DNA of 20,628 nt, taken from contig DASSVP010000070.1 of assembly GCA_035705985.1 (NCBI GenBank), forward strand, positions 1-20,628. The letters are read 5' to 3'. The first letter of the stretch is position 1. The number at the start of each line of letters is the position of its first letter. This document shows, piece after piece, positions 12,907 to 20,274 of this stretch. Both the position numbers and the translations under genes were made by a program. The notes beneath the pieces were generated by a model. That model ran no database searches, was not told the origin of the DNA, and saw only the letters and a program-made list of their open reading frames with translations. The stretch is from JACVRW01 sp035705985 (GTDB taxonomy: Bacteria; Actinomycetota; Thermoleophilia; Solirubrobacterales; Thermoleophilaceae).

Positions 12907-13698
12907 CTAGCGGTGGACAATCGCGCTGTCCAGCGCCGCCCGGCAAATGTCGTCCGGCTGCGGGCCGATTTTCGGCACTGCCCGGAACAGGAGCGCGCGC
13001 AGTCTATCGAGGTTGTCGGCGAAAACGCGGAAGGCCGTGTCGGCGGACACGGGCGCCACGCCCGGCATCCCCTCGAGGCCGACGTCATAGTCGGTCACCA
13101 GCGAGATGTTCGCGTAGCAGAGCTGAAGCTCCCGGGCGAGCCACGCCTCGGGGTACTGGGTCATGTTCACGACGTCGAACCCGCTCTGGGCGAACCAGCG
13201 CGACTCGGCGCGGGTCGAGAAGCGCGGGCCCTCGATCACGACGACCGTGCCGCCCTCCACGACCGGAATGCCCTCCTCGCGAGCGGCAGCGGCCAGGACG
13301 GCGCGCAAGTCGGGGCAGTAAGGATCGGCCGCCGAGACGTGAGTGGTCTGCGGCCCGTCATAGAAGGTGCTCTCTCGAGCCGCGGTCCGGTCCACGAACT
13401 GATCGCACAGGACGAACGTGCCCGGCTCGAGCTCCGGCTTGAGCGATCCGCAAGCCGAGGGGCCGATGATCCGGTCGGCCCCCACCTCCCTCATCGCCCA
13501 GACGTTCGCCCGGTAATTGATCCGATGAGGGGGAAGCGTGTGCTCGTCACCGTGGCGCGGCAGGAAGGCGACGTCGATGCCCTCGAGCTGCCCAACCCGG
13601 ACCGGCGCGGAGGGTGGGCCGTAGGGCGTTGCGACCGGGACTTCGGTTACGTCAGCGAGGAACCTGTAGAACCCCGAGCCCCCGAAGATGCCGATCAC
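12907..13698 (-). CDS. mtnP: S-methyl-5'-thioadenosine phosphorylase
   Basis: A 263-aa member of the MTAP/PNP family. It cleaves methylthioadenosine with phosphate to adenine and 5-methylthioribose-1-phosphate, the entry of methionine salvage. GIFGGSGFY (3-11) is the phosphate loop. LPRHGDEHTLPPHRINYRAN (46-65) is the conserved phosphate/ribose segment, and NMTQYPEAWLARE (178-190) the ribose site. VTDYD has Asp203 and Asp205 at the base-specificity positions, which favour 6-aminopurines, so an adenosine-type substrate is expected rather than guanosine. The GTG start overlaps the DUF1844 stop as GTGA. By length and motifs it is intact. Confidence 0.93.
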   Translation of the reverse strand: MIGIFGGSGFYRFLADVTEVPVATPYGPPSAPVRVGQLEGIDVAFLPRHGDEHTLPPHRINYRANVWAMREVGADRIIGPSACGSLKPELEPGTFVLCDQFVDRTAARESTFYDGPQTTHVSAADPYCPDLRAVLAAAAREEGIPVVEGGTVVVIEGPRFSTRAESRWFAQSGFDVVNMTQYPEAWLARELQLCYANISLVTDYDVGLEGMPGVAPVSADTAFRVFADNLDRLRALLFRAVPKIGPQPDDICRAALDSAIVHR

Positions 13699-14006
13699 GA
13701 GCCGGGTGTCCAGATCTTTGGCGGCGGCGGCTCGTCGTCCTTCTTTTCGGAGGTTTCCTTGACGTAGAGCATCTGCACCTGGTCGAGGGCGTTCTGGATC
13801 GGCTGCCGAGCCTCCTCCGGGACCAACGGGAGCATCTGACGGGCCGCGTCGATCGCCTTCTGAGCCTCGGCCGGATCCTTGGCTCCCTCCACCGAGAGCT
13901 TCTGCCCCGCCAAGTTGACGAGGGTCGCAACCGTTTGCACGACGACGTCTTCGGTCTTTATCTGGCGAAGTGCTTCGAGCAGCTGCTGCTCGCTCGGCTC
14001 GTTCAC
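13695..14006 (-). CDS. DUF1844 family protein
   Basis: A 103-aa protein. The core TEDVVVQTVATLVNLAGQKL (19-38) followed by helices ending in ARQPIQNALDQVQMLYV is typical of DUF1844, a small uncharacterised bacterial family. The N-terminal half looks like a helical bundle and the tail (KKDDEPPPPKIWTPGS) is charged, proline-rich and probably disordered. There is no signal peptide or membrane helix. The GTG start has a good GGAGGT six bases upstream and also overlaps the stop of the ligase gene (GTGA). Its stop overlaps the mtnP start likewise, so it is coupled to both neighbours. Function unknown. Confidence 0.85.
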   Translation of the reverse strand: MNEPSEQQLLEALRQIKTEDVVVQTVATLVNLAGQKLSVEGAKDPAEAQKAIDAARQMLPLVPEEARQPIQNALDQVQMLYVKETSEKKDDEPPPPKIWTPGS

Positions 14007-15148
14007 GTCGCGACCTCCTCCGCCGCATAGGTGCGCTGGCTGAGCGCCACCTCGGCGGCATAGATGTCCTCCATACTCGCCCCTTCGGCGAGCCCCCGCT
14101 TCTGCCGCTGCGCCCCGTTCTCCTCCGGGAGCACCACGTCGATGCCGAGCGCCGACCGCGCCGGCGCCGTCCACGCCAGCAGCCGGTCGCGCGCCGCGAC
14201 GGCCGGGTACTCCTCCCCGCGCTCGAGGTCGATGAGCTTCCCGTCGAGCCCGTGCCGGATCGCGCGCCAGAAGTTCTCCTCGATCATCCGCCCCGGCGGA
14301 TCGTCGAACGGCACCTGCTCGTCGTGGTCCATCGCGGCCTGGGCGATGCAGGCGGTGATCAGCGCCGCGAGCGCCGTGGAGTCGTCGGCGCTCGCCTGCG
14401 CGTCGCAGATCCGCATCTCCACCGTGCCGTACGCGTGGTGCGGGCGGACGCTCCACCAGACCTGCGTGAACTCGATGATCGAGTTGGTGCGCACCAGGAA
14501 GTCGACGTAGTCGGCGTACGCCCGCCACGAGCCGAACGCGTCCGGGATCCCGCAGCGCGGGAAGCTCTTCGTGAAGATCTGCGAGCGGGTCGAGTGTAGC
14601 CCCGAGTGGCGCCCGTCGAGGAACGGCGAGTTCGCCGAGATCGCGAGCAGCTCGGGCATCACCGGCCGCAGCCGGTCGCACACGCGCACCGCGCGCTCGG
14701 CGCCCCGGACACCCACGTGCACGTGCACGCTGAAGGTGTTGTTCCGCCAGGCCACGTACTGGAGCGAGTCCTGCACGCGCCGATAGTGGTCCGTGTCGAT
14801 GATCCGCTGGTCCTGCCACGGGCTCCACGGATGCGTGCCCGTGGCCCCGAGCAGGATCCCGTGGCGCGCGGCGAGCGCGAACAGCCGCGAGCGCGTGTCG
14901 CGCTGCCGCGACACGGCGTCGGCGAAGTTCTCTCCGCGCCCGGACCGGATCTCGATCTCGGACCTGATCAGCTCGCCTGCGACCGACTCGGCGAGCACCG
15001 GGTCGTCCTGCGCGGCGTGCCGCAGCTCCTCGAAGCGGTGGTCCAGCTCGAGCGTCCGCGGGTCGAGGATCGCGAACTCCTCCTCGATTCCGACCGTGAA
15101 GTCGGTCGAGGCCTCGAAGACCTGCCTGACCCGCGGCATGTCGAGCAT
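14003..15148 (-). CDS. Carboxylate-amine ligase, YbdK/GCS2 (glutamate-cysteine ligase-like) family
   Basis: A 381-aa protein of the GCS2 family, to which E. coli YbdK and actinobacterial EgtA-like ligases belong; members couple a carboxylate, often glutamate, to an amine using ATP. VGIEEEFAILD (19-29) carries the Glu cluster that binds Mg-ATP. LGATGTHPWSPW, NNTFSVHVHVGV and TVEMRICDAQAS are the other conserved blocks. Full-length YbdK proteins are about 370 aa, so this one is complete. ATG at 15148 with GAGGT 7 nt upstream gives a clear start, 10 nt after the rex stop. Its presence with a CxxC protein and Rex suggests low-molecular-weight thiol or gamma-glutamyl chemistry, but the substrate is not proven; YbdK itself has only weak glutamate-cysteine ligase activity. 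Confidence 0.9.
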   Translation of the reverse strand: MLDMPRVRQVFEASTDFTVGIEEEFAILDPRTLELDHRFEELRHAAQDDPVLAESVAGELIRSEIEIRSGRGENFADAVSRQRDTRSRLFALAARHGILLGATGTHPWSPWQDQRIIDTDHYRRVQDSLQYVAWRNNTFSVHVHVGVRGAERAVRVCDRLRPVMPELLAISANSPFLDGRHSGLHSTRSQIFTKSFPRCGIPDAFGSWRAYADYVDFLVRTNSIIEFTQVWWSVRPHHAYGTVEMRICDAQASADDSTALAALITACIAQAAMDHDEQVPFDDPPGRMIEENFWRAIRHGLDGKLIDLERGEEYPAVAARDRLLAWTAPARSALGIDVVLPEENGAQRQKRGLAEGASMEDIYAAEVALSQRTYAAEEVAT

Positions 15149-15158
15149 GAAAGGGACC

Positions 15159-15851
15159 TCAGGTGAGGTAGAAGTAGAGCGCGTAGAGCAGGTCCACGGC
15201 CGGGCTCGAGGTGTGCACCGTGACCTCGGGCGGGACCTGCAGGAGTGCCTCGGAGTAGTTGAAGATGATCTTCACGCCGGCCTCGACGAGGTCGTCTGCG
15301 ACCTCCTGCGCGGCCTCGGTGGGGACTGCGAGCACGCCGACCACCACGTCCTCCTCGCGGATCACCCGCTCGAGATCGTCGTACGGCCGCACCGTGAGGT
15401 TGTCGCCGACCTGGCTCCCGACCTTGCCCCGGTCCTTGTCGAACAACGCGACGACGCGGAAGCCGTGGTCGGCGAAGATGTCCGACCCCGCGATCGCCTG
15501 GCCGAGGTTCCCCGCGCCGAACAGGGCGATGTTGTGCTTGCCCGTGGTCCGCAGGATCTTCCGGATCTGCGAGACGAGCGAGTCGACGTTGTAGCCCACG
15601 CCGCGCTTGCCGAACTTGCCGAAGCCGGACAGGTCCCGGCGGATCTGGGTGGAGTTCACGTGCGTGTAGTCCGCCAGCTCCTGGGACGAGATCGTCTCGC
15701 GTCCCATCTTCTTCGCCTGGGTCAGGACCTGCAGATATCGCGACAGTCGGGCAGCGACGCCGAGCGACAGCCGCTCGGAGGCGCTCGGCTCGCCGTCAGG
15801 CCGAACCGGGTGGAGCCCGACGCCGCCTCCTGTTGCGTCGTCGTACCTCAC
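15159..15851 (-). CDS. rex: Redox-sensing transcriptional repressor Rex
   Basis: A 230-aa NAD+/NADH-responsive repressor. Residues 30-90 are the winged helix, with RLSRYLQVLTQAKKMGRETI, then SSQELADYTHVNSTQIRRDL and SGFGKFGKRGVGYNV, nearly identical to characterised Rex proteins. ALFGAGNLGQAIA (109-121) is the Rossmann nucleotide loop, and the C-terminal swap helix ends in VDLLYALYFYLT. High NADH releases Rex from operators such as those of respiratory genes. The first ~28 residues are an extension without family similarity, so translation could start later. However, the GTG at 15851 overlaps the upstream stop in a GTGA quartet and is the natural coupled start. No convincing Rex box was found in the window. 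Confidence 0.96.
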   Translation of the reverse strand: MRYDDATGGGVGLHPVRPDGEPSASERLSLGVAARLSRYLQVLTQAKKMGRETISSQELADYTHVNSTQIRRDLSGFGKFGKRGVGYNVDSLVSQIRKILRTTGKHNIALFGAGNLGQAIAGSDIFADHGFRVVALFDKDRGKVGSQVGDNLTVRPYDDLERVIREEDVVVGVLAVPTEAAQEVADDLVEAGVKIIFNYSEALLQVPPEVTVHTSSPAVDLLYALYFYLT

Positions 15852-16102
15852 GAGCCGTCCACTCTATCGAGCCGCTCCACGAGCACTCCTTCGTCGACGA
15901 AGTATTCGAAGAGCTCCTCGCCGTTCAGGGCAAGTACCGGGATCCGCTCGCCGTATTCCCGATTCAGCGTGGGATCGAGGGTGATGTCGATCTCCCGGAG
16001 CTCGACCGCGCGCCCGTCGCAGACGCGCCGAACGAGGTCACGCGCCTCGTCGCAGAGGTGGCAGCCGGGCTTGCCGAAGAGAGTCACCACGGGCACGCGC
16101 AT
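15848..16102 (-). CDS. Glutaredoxin-like thioredoxin-fold protein with CHLC motif
   Basis: An 84-aa single-domain thioredoxin-fold protein. VVTLFGKPGCHLCDEARDLV gives the first strand and the redox motif C14-H-L-C17. VELREIDITLD and REYGERIPVLALNGEEL, with a cis-proline-like IPV at about 54-56, complete the fold. It belongs to the small glutaredoxin-like/DUF836 type found before rex in other actinobacteria (from memory). It probably exchanges disulfides with unknown partners. The ATG at 16102 has only a weak Shine-Dalgarno. The divergent antiporter gene starts 20 nt away. Its stop overlaps the rex start (GTGA), so it should be the first gene of the rex-hppA unit. Confidence 0.88.
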   Translation of the reverse strand: MRVPVVTLFGKPGCHLCDEARDLVRRVCDGRAVELREIDITLDPTLNREYGERIPVLALNGEELFEYFVDEGVLVERLDRVDGS

Positions 16103-16122
16103 GATGCTGCCACTCTTGGGTC

Positions 16123-17664
16123 GTGGAGCACATCGAACTCGTGATCTTCGGCCTCCTGGTGGCCACCGCGGGGCTCGCGGTGCTCGCGCGGGTGGTGGGT
16201 GTCCCGTACCCGGTCACGCTGGTGGCCGGCGGCGCCGCGATCGGCTTCCTGCCCGGGGTTCCGTCGGTCGAGCTCGAGCCGGAGCTCGTGCTCCTGATCT
16301 TCCTGCCGCCCCTCCTCTACGGAGCCGCATTCTTCACCTCGGTCCGCGACCTGCGCCGCAACGCCGGCCCGATTGCGCTGCTCTCGATCCCGCTCGTGTT
16401 CGTGACGATGCTCGCGGTGGCCCTCGTGGCCCACGAGGTCATCGGCCTCGCCTGGGGGCCGGCATTCGTGCTCGGCGCGATCGTCTCGCCCACTGACGCC
16501 GTCGCACCCGCGGAGATCATGCGGCGGATCGGCGCGCCCCGCCGCCTCATCAGCATCGTGGAGGGCGAGAACCTCACGAACGACTGGACGGCGCTCGTGC
16601 TGTACCGCTTCGCGATCGCGGCCGTGGTGACCGGGTCGTTCTCGCTCTGGGAGGCCGGGCCGAAGTTCCTGGCGACCGGCGTGGGCGGCCTGATCGTCGG
16701 CCTTGCCGCCGGCCGGGTCATCCGCGAGATTCGCGCGCGCATCGACGACCCGCCCACCGAGATCACGATCTCGATCCTGTCCGGCTACGCCGCCTACCTC
16801 CCGGCGGAGCACCTCGGGGCCTCCGGCGTGATCGCGGCCGTGGCCACCGGCCTGTACATGGGCTGGCACACGCCGCAGCTCACCACGCCGCTCATGCGCC
16901 TCCAGGGCGTGGCGATCTGGGAGATCCTCACCTTCCTCCTCAACGCGATCCTGTTCCTGCTCGTGGGGCTCCAGCTTCCGGGCGTCCTCGACAACCTGTC
17001 CGGACGCACGACCGGAGAGCTGGTCCTCTGGGCCGCGCTGGTCAGCGCGGTCGTCGTCGCCGTCCGGATGCTCTGGATCATGCTCGTGATGGGGCAGCGT
17101 CACGCTCCGCCCGCCGAGCGTGTCGCCGTCGGCTGGGCGGGGATGCGCGGCTCGGTGTCGCTGGCCGCTGCGCTCGCGATTCCCATCACAACCGACGCCG
17201 GCGCCCCCTTCCCCGATCGCGACCTGATCGTCTTCCTCGCCTTCGCGGTCATCTTCGTGACTCTGGTGGGCCAGGGCCTCACCCTCGCGCCTTTGGTCCA
17301 GCGGCTCGGGCTCATGGACGACGGCGAGGAGGAGCGCGAGGAGCGGGTCGCGCGGCAGCGCATCGCCGAGGCCGGCCTCGGGCGTATCGACGAGCTCGGC
17401 GAACCCGACTGGATCAGCCCCGAGAGCGTGCAGCGGGCGCGCAACGTGCTGGACTACCGGGCGCGCCGGTTCGGCGCGCTCGCCGGCGGGGACGGCGACG
17501 GCTACGAAGAGCGCACGGACGCCTGGCGGCGGCTCATGTACGACCTATATGACGCGCAGCGCGTGGAGCTCGTCGAGCTGCGAAACCGCGGCGAGATCAG
17601 CGACGAGGTGCGGCGGAAGATCGAGCGCGACCTCGACCTCGAGGAGTCGCGGCTCGAGAACTGA
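16123..17664 (+). CDS. Na+/H+ or K+/H+ antiporter, CPA1 (NhaP) family
   Basis: A 513-aa cation:proton antiporter. About twelve transmembrane helices occupy residues 1-400. GAIVSPTDAVAPAEIMRRIG (118-137) holds the ion-site Asp of helix V-like CPA1 proteins, and SIVEGENLTNDWTALVLYR (144-162) has the Asn-Asp pair and conserved Glu. GWAGMRGSVSLAAALAIP is the late conserved CPA1 helix. Residues 405-513 are a cytosolic, highly charged tail. It would expel Na+ or K+ in exchange for H+ and control pH. The GTG at 16123 fits the beginning of the first helix. There is no Shine-Dalgarno and only 20 nt to the divergent gene, so the mRNA may be leaderless. A hairpin follows the stop. Confidence 0.92.
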   Translation: MEHIELVIFGLLVATAGLAVLARVVGVPYPVTLVAGGAAIGFLPGVPSVELEPELVLLIFLPPLLYGAAFFTSVRDLRRNAGPIALLSIPLVFVTMLAVALVAHEVIGLAWGPAFVLGAIVSPTDAVAPAEIMRRIGAPRRLISIVEGENLTNDWTALVLYRFAIAAVVTGSFSLWEAGPKFLATGVGGLIVGLAAGRVIREIRARIDDPPTEITISILSGYAAYLPAEHLGASGVIAAVATGLYMGWHTPQLTTPLMRLQGVAIWEILTFLLNAILFLLVGLQLPGVLDNLSGRTTGELVLWAALVSAVVVAVRMLWIMLVMGQRHAPPAERVAVGWAGMRGSVSLAAALAIPITTDAGAPFPDRDLIVFLAFAVIFVTLVGQGLTLAPLVQRLGLMDDGEEEREERVARQRIAEAGLGRIDELGEPDWISPESVQRARNVLDYRARRFGALAGGDGDGYEERTDAWRRLMYDLYDAQRVELVELRNRGEISDEVRRKIERDLDLEESRLEN

Positions 17665-17676
17665 ACGGGTCGAGGC

Positions 17677-17697
17677 GCGCGGGGCACCGCCCCGCGC
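17677..17697. terminator. Hairpin between the antiporter gene and convergent tsaD
   Basis: GCGCGGGGC-ACC-GCCCCGCGC is a perfect 9-bp stem with a 3-nt loop in the 38-nt gap between the convergent stops (17664 and 17703). It is followed by only two T on the plus strand and likely acts as a terminator in both directions. Confidence 0.65.
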
Positions 17698-17702
17698 TTG
17701 CG

Positions 17703-18677
17703 CTACGGCAGGCGGGCCGCGGCGTCGAGGTCGAGGTAGTCGGGATACCGCAGCGGCTTCAGGAACCGCGCCGCGCCGGCGATCATGGCGGCGTTGTCCG
17801 TGCAGAGCTCGACCGGTGGCACCCACACGGGGACCCCGAGCTCCGCGACGGCCGCGCGCAGCTCCGAGTTCGCGGCCACGCCGCCGCCGATGGCCAGCCG
17901 CACTGCGCCCTCGCGCTCGATCGCCGCGCGCGTGCGAGCGGCCAGGGCGTCGACGATCGCCCGCTGGTAGGACGCTGCCAGATCGGCGGCCCTCGAGTGC
18001 GCCTCCTCGCCCAGCTCGCGGATCGCGTACAGCAGCGCGGTCTTGAGCCCGCTGAAGCTGAAGTCGAGCTCTCCGGGCGCGCTGCGGGGGAAGCTGAACG
18101 CCTCGGGATCGCCCTCGCGAGCGAGCCGATCGATCTCGGGTCCGCCGGGATAGCCGAGGCCGAGCAGGCGAGCGCCCTTGTCGAACGCCTCCCCGGCCGC
18201 GTCGTCGAGCGTCTGCCCCAGCACCTGATATTCGAAAGGCTCGTCCACGCGGGCGAGGAACGTGTGGCCGCCGCTCGCCACGAGGCAGAGGTACGGGGCC
18301 ACGACAGGGTCCTCCCCGAGCGTGCTCGCCACCACGTGGCCGTGCAGGTGGTCCACCGGGACGAGCGGCAGGCCGCGCGCCGCGGCCAGCGCCTTGGCGA
18401 ACGACAGGCCCACGAGCAGCGCGCCGATCAGACCGGGGCCGTGGGTCACGGCGACGGTGTCCACGTCGTCCAGGCGCGCCCCCGCCCGCTCGAGCGCGTC
18501 CGCGGTGACAGCGTCGACCAGCTCCAGGTGGTGACGCGAGGCGATCTCCGGGACGACGCCGCCGTAGCGCGCATGGAGCAGCCCCTGCGAGGCGATCACG
18601 TTCGAGTGGATCCGCCCGTCCTCCCCCACGACGGCCGCGCACGTGTCGTCGCAGCTCGTCTCGATGCCGAGGATCAC
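17703..18677 (-). CDS. tsaD: tRNA N6-adenosine threonylcarbamoyltransferase
   Basis: A 324-aa ASKHA-fold enzyme that transfers threonylcarbamoyl from TC-AMP to A37 of ANN-reading tRNAs, together with TsaB and TsaE. ILGIETSCDDTCAAVV (2-17) is the family start. VDHLHGHVVA gives metal ligands H110 and H114, and CTDNAAMIA gives D294. GPGLIGALLVGLSFAKALA and SGGHTFL are further conserved blocks. A GTG at 18707 is also in frame, but the GTG at 18677 gives the canonical MILGIETSCD start and a GTGA overlap with the rimI stop, matching the other junctions, so it is preferred. It is the last gene of the block. Confidence 0.96.
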   Translation of the reverse strand: MILGIETSCDDTCAAVVGEDGRIHSNVIASQGLLHARYGGVVPEIASRHHLELVDAVTADALERAGARLDDVDTVAVTHGPGLIGALLVGLSFAKALAAARGLPLVPVDHLHGHVVASTLGEDPVVAPYLCLVASGGHTFLARVDEPFEYQVLGQTLDDAAGEAFDKGARLLGLGYPGGPEIDRLAREGDPEAFSFPRSAPGELDFSFSGLKTALLYAIRELGEEAHSRAADLAASYQRAIVDALAARTRAAIEREGAVRLAIGGGVAANSELRAAVAELGVPVWVPPVELCTDNAAMIAGAARFLKPLRYPDYLDLDAAARLP

Positions 18678-19135
18678 GCGGTGGTTCTCTGTTCCACCGT
18701 CCGCCACATGATGAGCGCGTCCTCGCGGTTGTCGTGGTAGTACGCGCGGCGCCTGCCGGCGGCCCGGAAGCCGAAGCGCTCGTAGAGGCGGATCGCGGCG
18801 TCGTTCGAGGTGCGCACCTCGAGCGTGTACTGCTCGCTCGGCTTGTCCGCCTGATCGAAGAGGCGCACCAGCAGGGCGCTCGCGATGCCCTGGCGCTGCC
18901 GGACGGGGTCCACCGCGACGTTCATCAGATGCCAGACCGTGTCGTAGCGCGAGCAGACGACGTAGCCCACGATCACGCCCTCCTCGAGCGCGGCCAGGCA
19001 GATCCCCGACGGCTTCGAGAGCTCGAGCACGAACATCGCCAGCGACCAGGGCGTGGGGAAGGCGCGCCGCTCGATCGCGATGACCTGCGGCAGGTCCGCG
19101 TAGGCCAGCGGGCGGATCTCGAGATCGGAGTTCAC
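18674..19135 (-). CDS. rimI: GNAT acetyltransferase, ribosomal-protein-alanine type
   Basis: A 153-aa GNAT-fold enzyme expected to acetylate an N-terminal alanine, classically of ribosomal protein S18, using acetyl-CoA. IERRAFPTPWSLAMFVLEL (21-39) is the RimI-type segment, MNVAVDPVRQRQGIASALL (71-89) the acetyl-CoA pyrophosphate loop, and NDAAIRLYERFGF the C-terminal conserved block. The GTG start overlaps the tsaB stop (GTGA) and the stop overlaps the tsaD start. RimI lies between TsaB and TsaD genes in many bacteria, so context supports the name. In high-GC bacteria its protein substrates may be broader. Confidence 0.92.
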   Translation of the reverse strand: MNSDLEIRPLAYADLPQVIAIERRAFPTPWSLAMFVLELSKPSGICLAALEEGVIVGYVVCSRYDTVWHLMNVAVDPVRQRQGIASALLVRLFDQADKPSEQYTLEVRTSNDAAIRLYERFGFRAAGRRRAYYHDNREDALIMWRTVEQRTTA

Positions 19136-19812
19136 TGTTGCGGCTTCGCGTCAGGCTCTCTCAGGTACTCGGGGAGAACCGCCCCGGGCGGCTCGTCCGG
19201 CATCCCCAGGCCCAGGCGGCAGACGTGGAGCGCGCTCACGACGTGGGCCTCGGAGCCGTCGGGCTCGACCGGGATGCCGGCCTCCTGGAGCATCCCCCGA
19301 AATCGTAACGACCCGTCTCCCGCTGCCAGCGGCTTGAAACCGCCTTCGCGCAGGCGTGTGACAAGCGCCTCCGGCTGAGCCGCGAAGGGCGGCCACACCG
19401 CCTCCGGGCCGTCGTACAGGGCCGCGAAGACCTCGCCGCGGCGGGCGTCGATGAGCGGGAGCGCGAGACCGGCCGAGGCGTTCTCGCGGATCCCGGCGGC
19501 GAGCGCGGCCAGCGAGGACACCCGCCGGAGCGGGAGCTCGTTGGCCGTGGCGAGTGCCCGCGCTGTCGCGATCCCGATCCGGAGCCCCGTGAAGGTGCCC
19601 GGCCCCACTCCGACCGCGATCGCCTCCAGGTCCACCCAGCGGACCTCGGCCAGCTCCATTGCGGACGCCACGGCAGGCATCAGCTCGCTCGCGTGCCTGG
19701 GGGGACCGGCGAGCCGGTCGGGCGGCGGGGTCACGTCGAAGGCCTCGCCGTCCGCGCGCAGCACGCATGCGCTCGACGCCGCGGTCGAGGTGTCGAGGCC
19801 GAGCAGCGTCAC
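19132..19812 (-). CDS. tsaB: tRNA threonylcarbamoyladenosine biosynthesis protein TsaB
   Basis: A 226-aa paralogue of TsaD that serves as the dimerisation scaffold of the t6A complex and lacks catalytic metal ligands. LLGLDTSTAASSACVL (3-18) is the ASKHA start. VGVGPGTFTGLRIGIATARA (67-86) is the TsaB signature, and LIDARRGEVFAALY the next conserved strand-helix. The C-terminal half is shorter and more variable, as is normal. The GTG start overlaps the tsaE stop as GTGA. Confidence 0.94.
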   Translation of the reverse strand: MTLLGLDTSTAASSACVLRADGEAFDVTPPPDRLAGPPRHASELMPAVASAMELAEVRWVDLEAIAVGVGPGTFTGLRIGIATARALATANELPLRRVSSLAALAAGIRENASAGLALPLIDARRGEVFAALYDGPEAVWPPFAAQPEALVTRLREGGFKPLAAGDGSLRFRGMLQEAGIPVEPDGSEAHVVSALHVCRLGLGMPDEPPGAVLPEYLREPDAKPQQ

Positions 19813-20225
19813 GACACCGTGATCCGCCTCCGGTCACCGCCGGCGTGCTCCAGCAGGACGCGGGCAGCAACGCGCTCCAGCGCCGGCTCCGCCACCTCCG
19901 GCCACTCCACGAAGCCCACCCGCTCCGGCGTGAGGTAGTCCTCGAGCAGCGCCGGGTCCTCACCCGCCAGCGAGCCCAGCCGGTACAGGTCGAGATGGGC
20001 GACCTCGGGGTCGCTGCCGAGCACCTGGCCGATCGTGAAGGTGGGGCTCGTGACCGGTCCTTCGATGCCCAGCGCACGGCACGCCCCGCGCACGAAGGTG
20101 GTCTTGCCGCTGCCCAGCTCACCGCTCACCAGGACGACCTCACCCGGGGTGAGCCCGCGCCCGAGCGACGCTCCGACGGCCTCCGTCTCCTCCGGGCTGC
20201 TCGTGTGTTTGACCTCGCGCGGCAT
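19809..20225 (-). CDS. tsaE: tRNA threonylcarbamoyladenosine biosynthesis ATPase TsaE
   Basis: A 138-aa P-loop ATPase that resets the TsaBD complex between t6A catalytic cycles. SGELGSGKTTFVRGACRALG (34-53) contains the Walker A motif, VTSPTFTI is the switch-I-like TsaE block, and HLDLYRL with FVEWPE covers the Walker B region. ATG at 20225 is the first gene of the tsaE-tsaB-rimI-tsaD unit. Its promoter must lie in the 49-nt gap shared with the divergent secreted-protein gene. Confidence 0.95.
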   Translation of the reverse strand: MPREVKHTSSPEETEAVGASLGRGLTPGEVVLVSGELGSGKTTFVRGACRALGIEGPVTSPTFTIGQVLGSDPEVAHLDLYRLGSLAGEDPALLEDYLTPERVGFVEWPEVAEPALERVAARVLLEHAGGDRRRITVS

Positions 20226-20274
20226 CAGGTACGCCTTCTAGAGACCGTACGAACCTTGGCAGGGGGAGTGCCTC

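Noticed and set aside
15840..16130. Rex operator (TTGTGAA-N-TTCACAA type) near its own unit
   Set aside because: No such palindrome was found in this region or in the other intergenic gaps inspected.
16084..17103. 339-codon minus-strand frame opposite the antiporter
   Set aside because: Charged, motif-free and antisense to a protein with clear CPA1 motifs.
17703..18707. Longer tsaD starting at GTG 18707
   Set aside because: It would overlap rimI by 34 nt and add ten residues before the canonical MILGIETSCD start; GTG 18677 fits family and junction pattern better.
20229..20250. GTACG-N12-CGTAC dyad in the tsaE/secreted-protein gap
   Set aside because: Five-base arms in a GC-rich gap are easily chance; no promoter or regulator evidence supports it.
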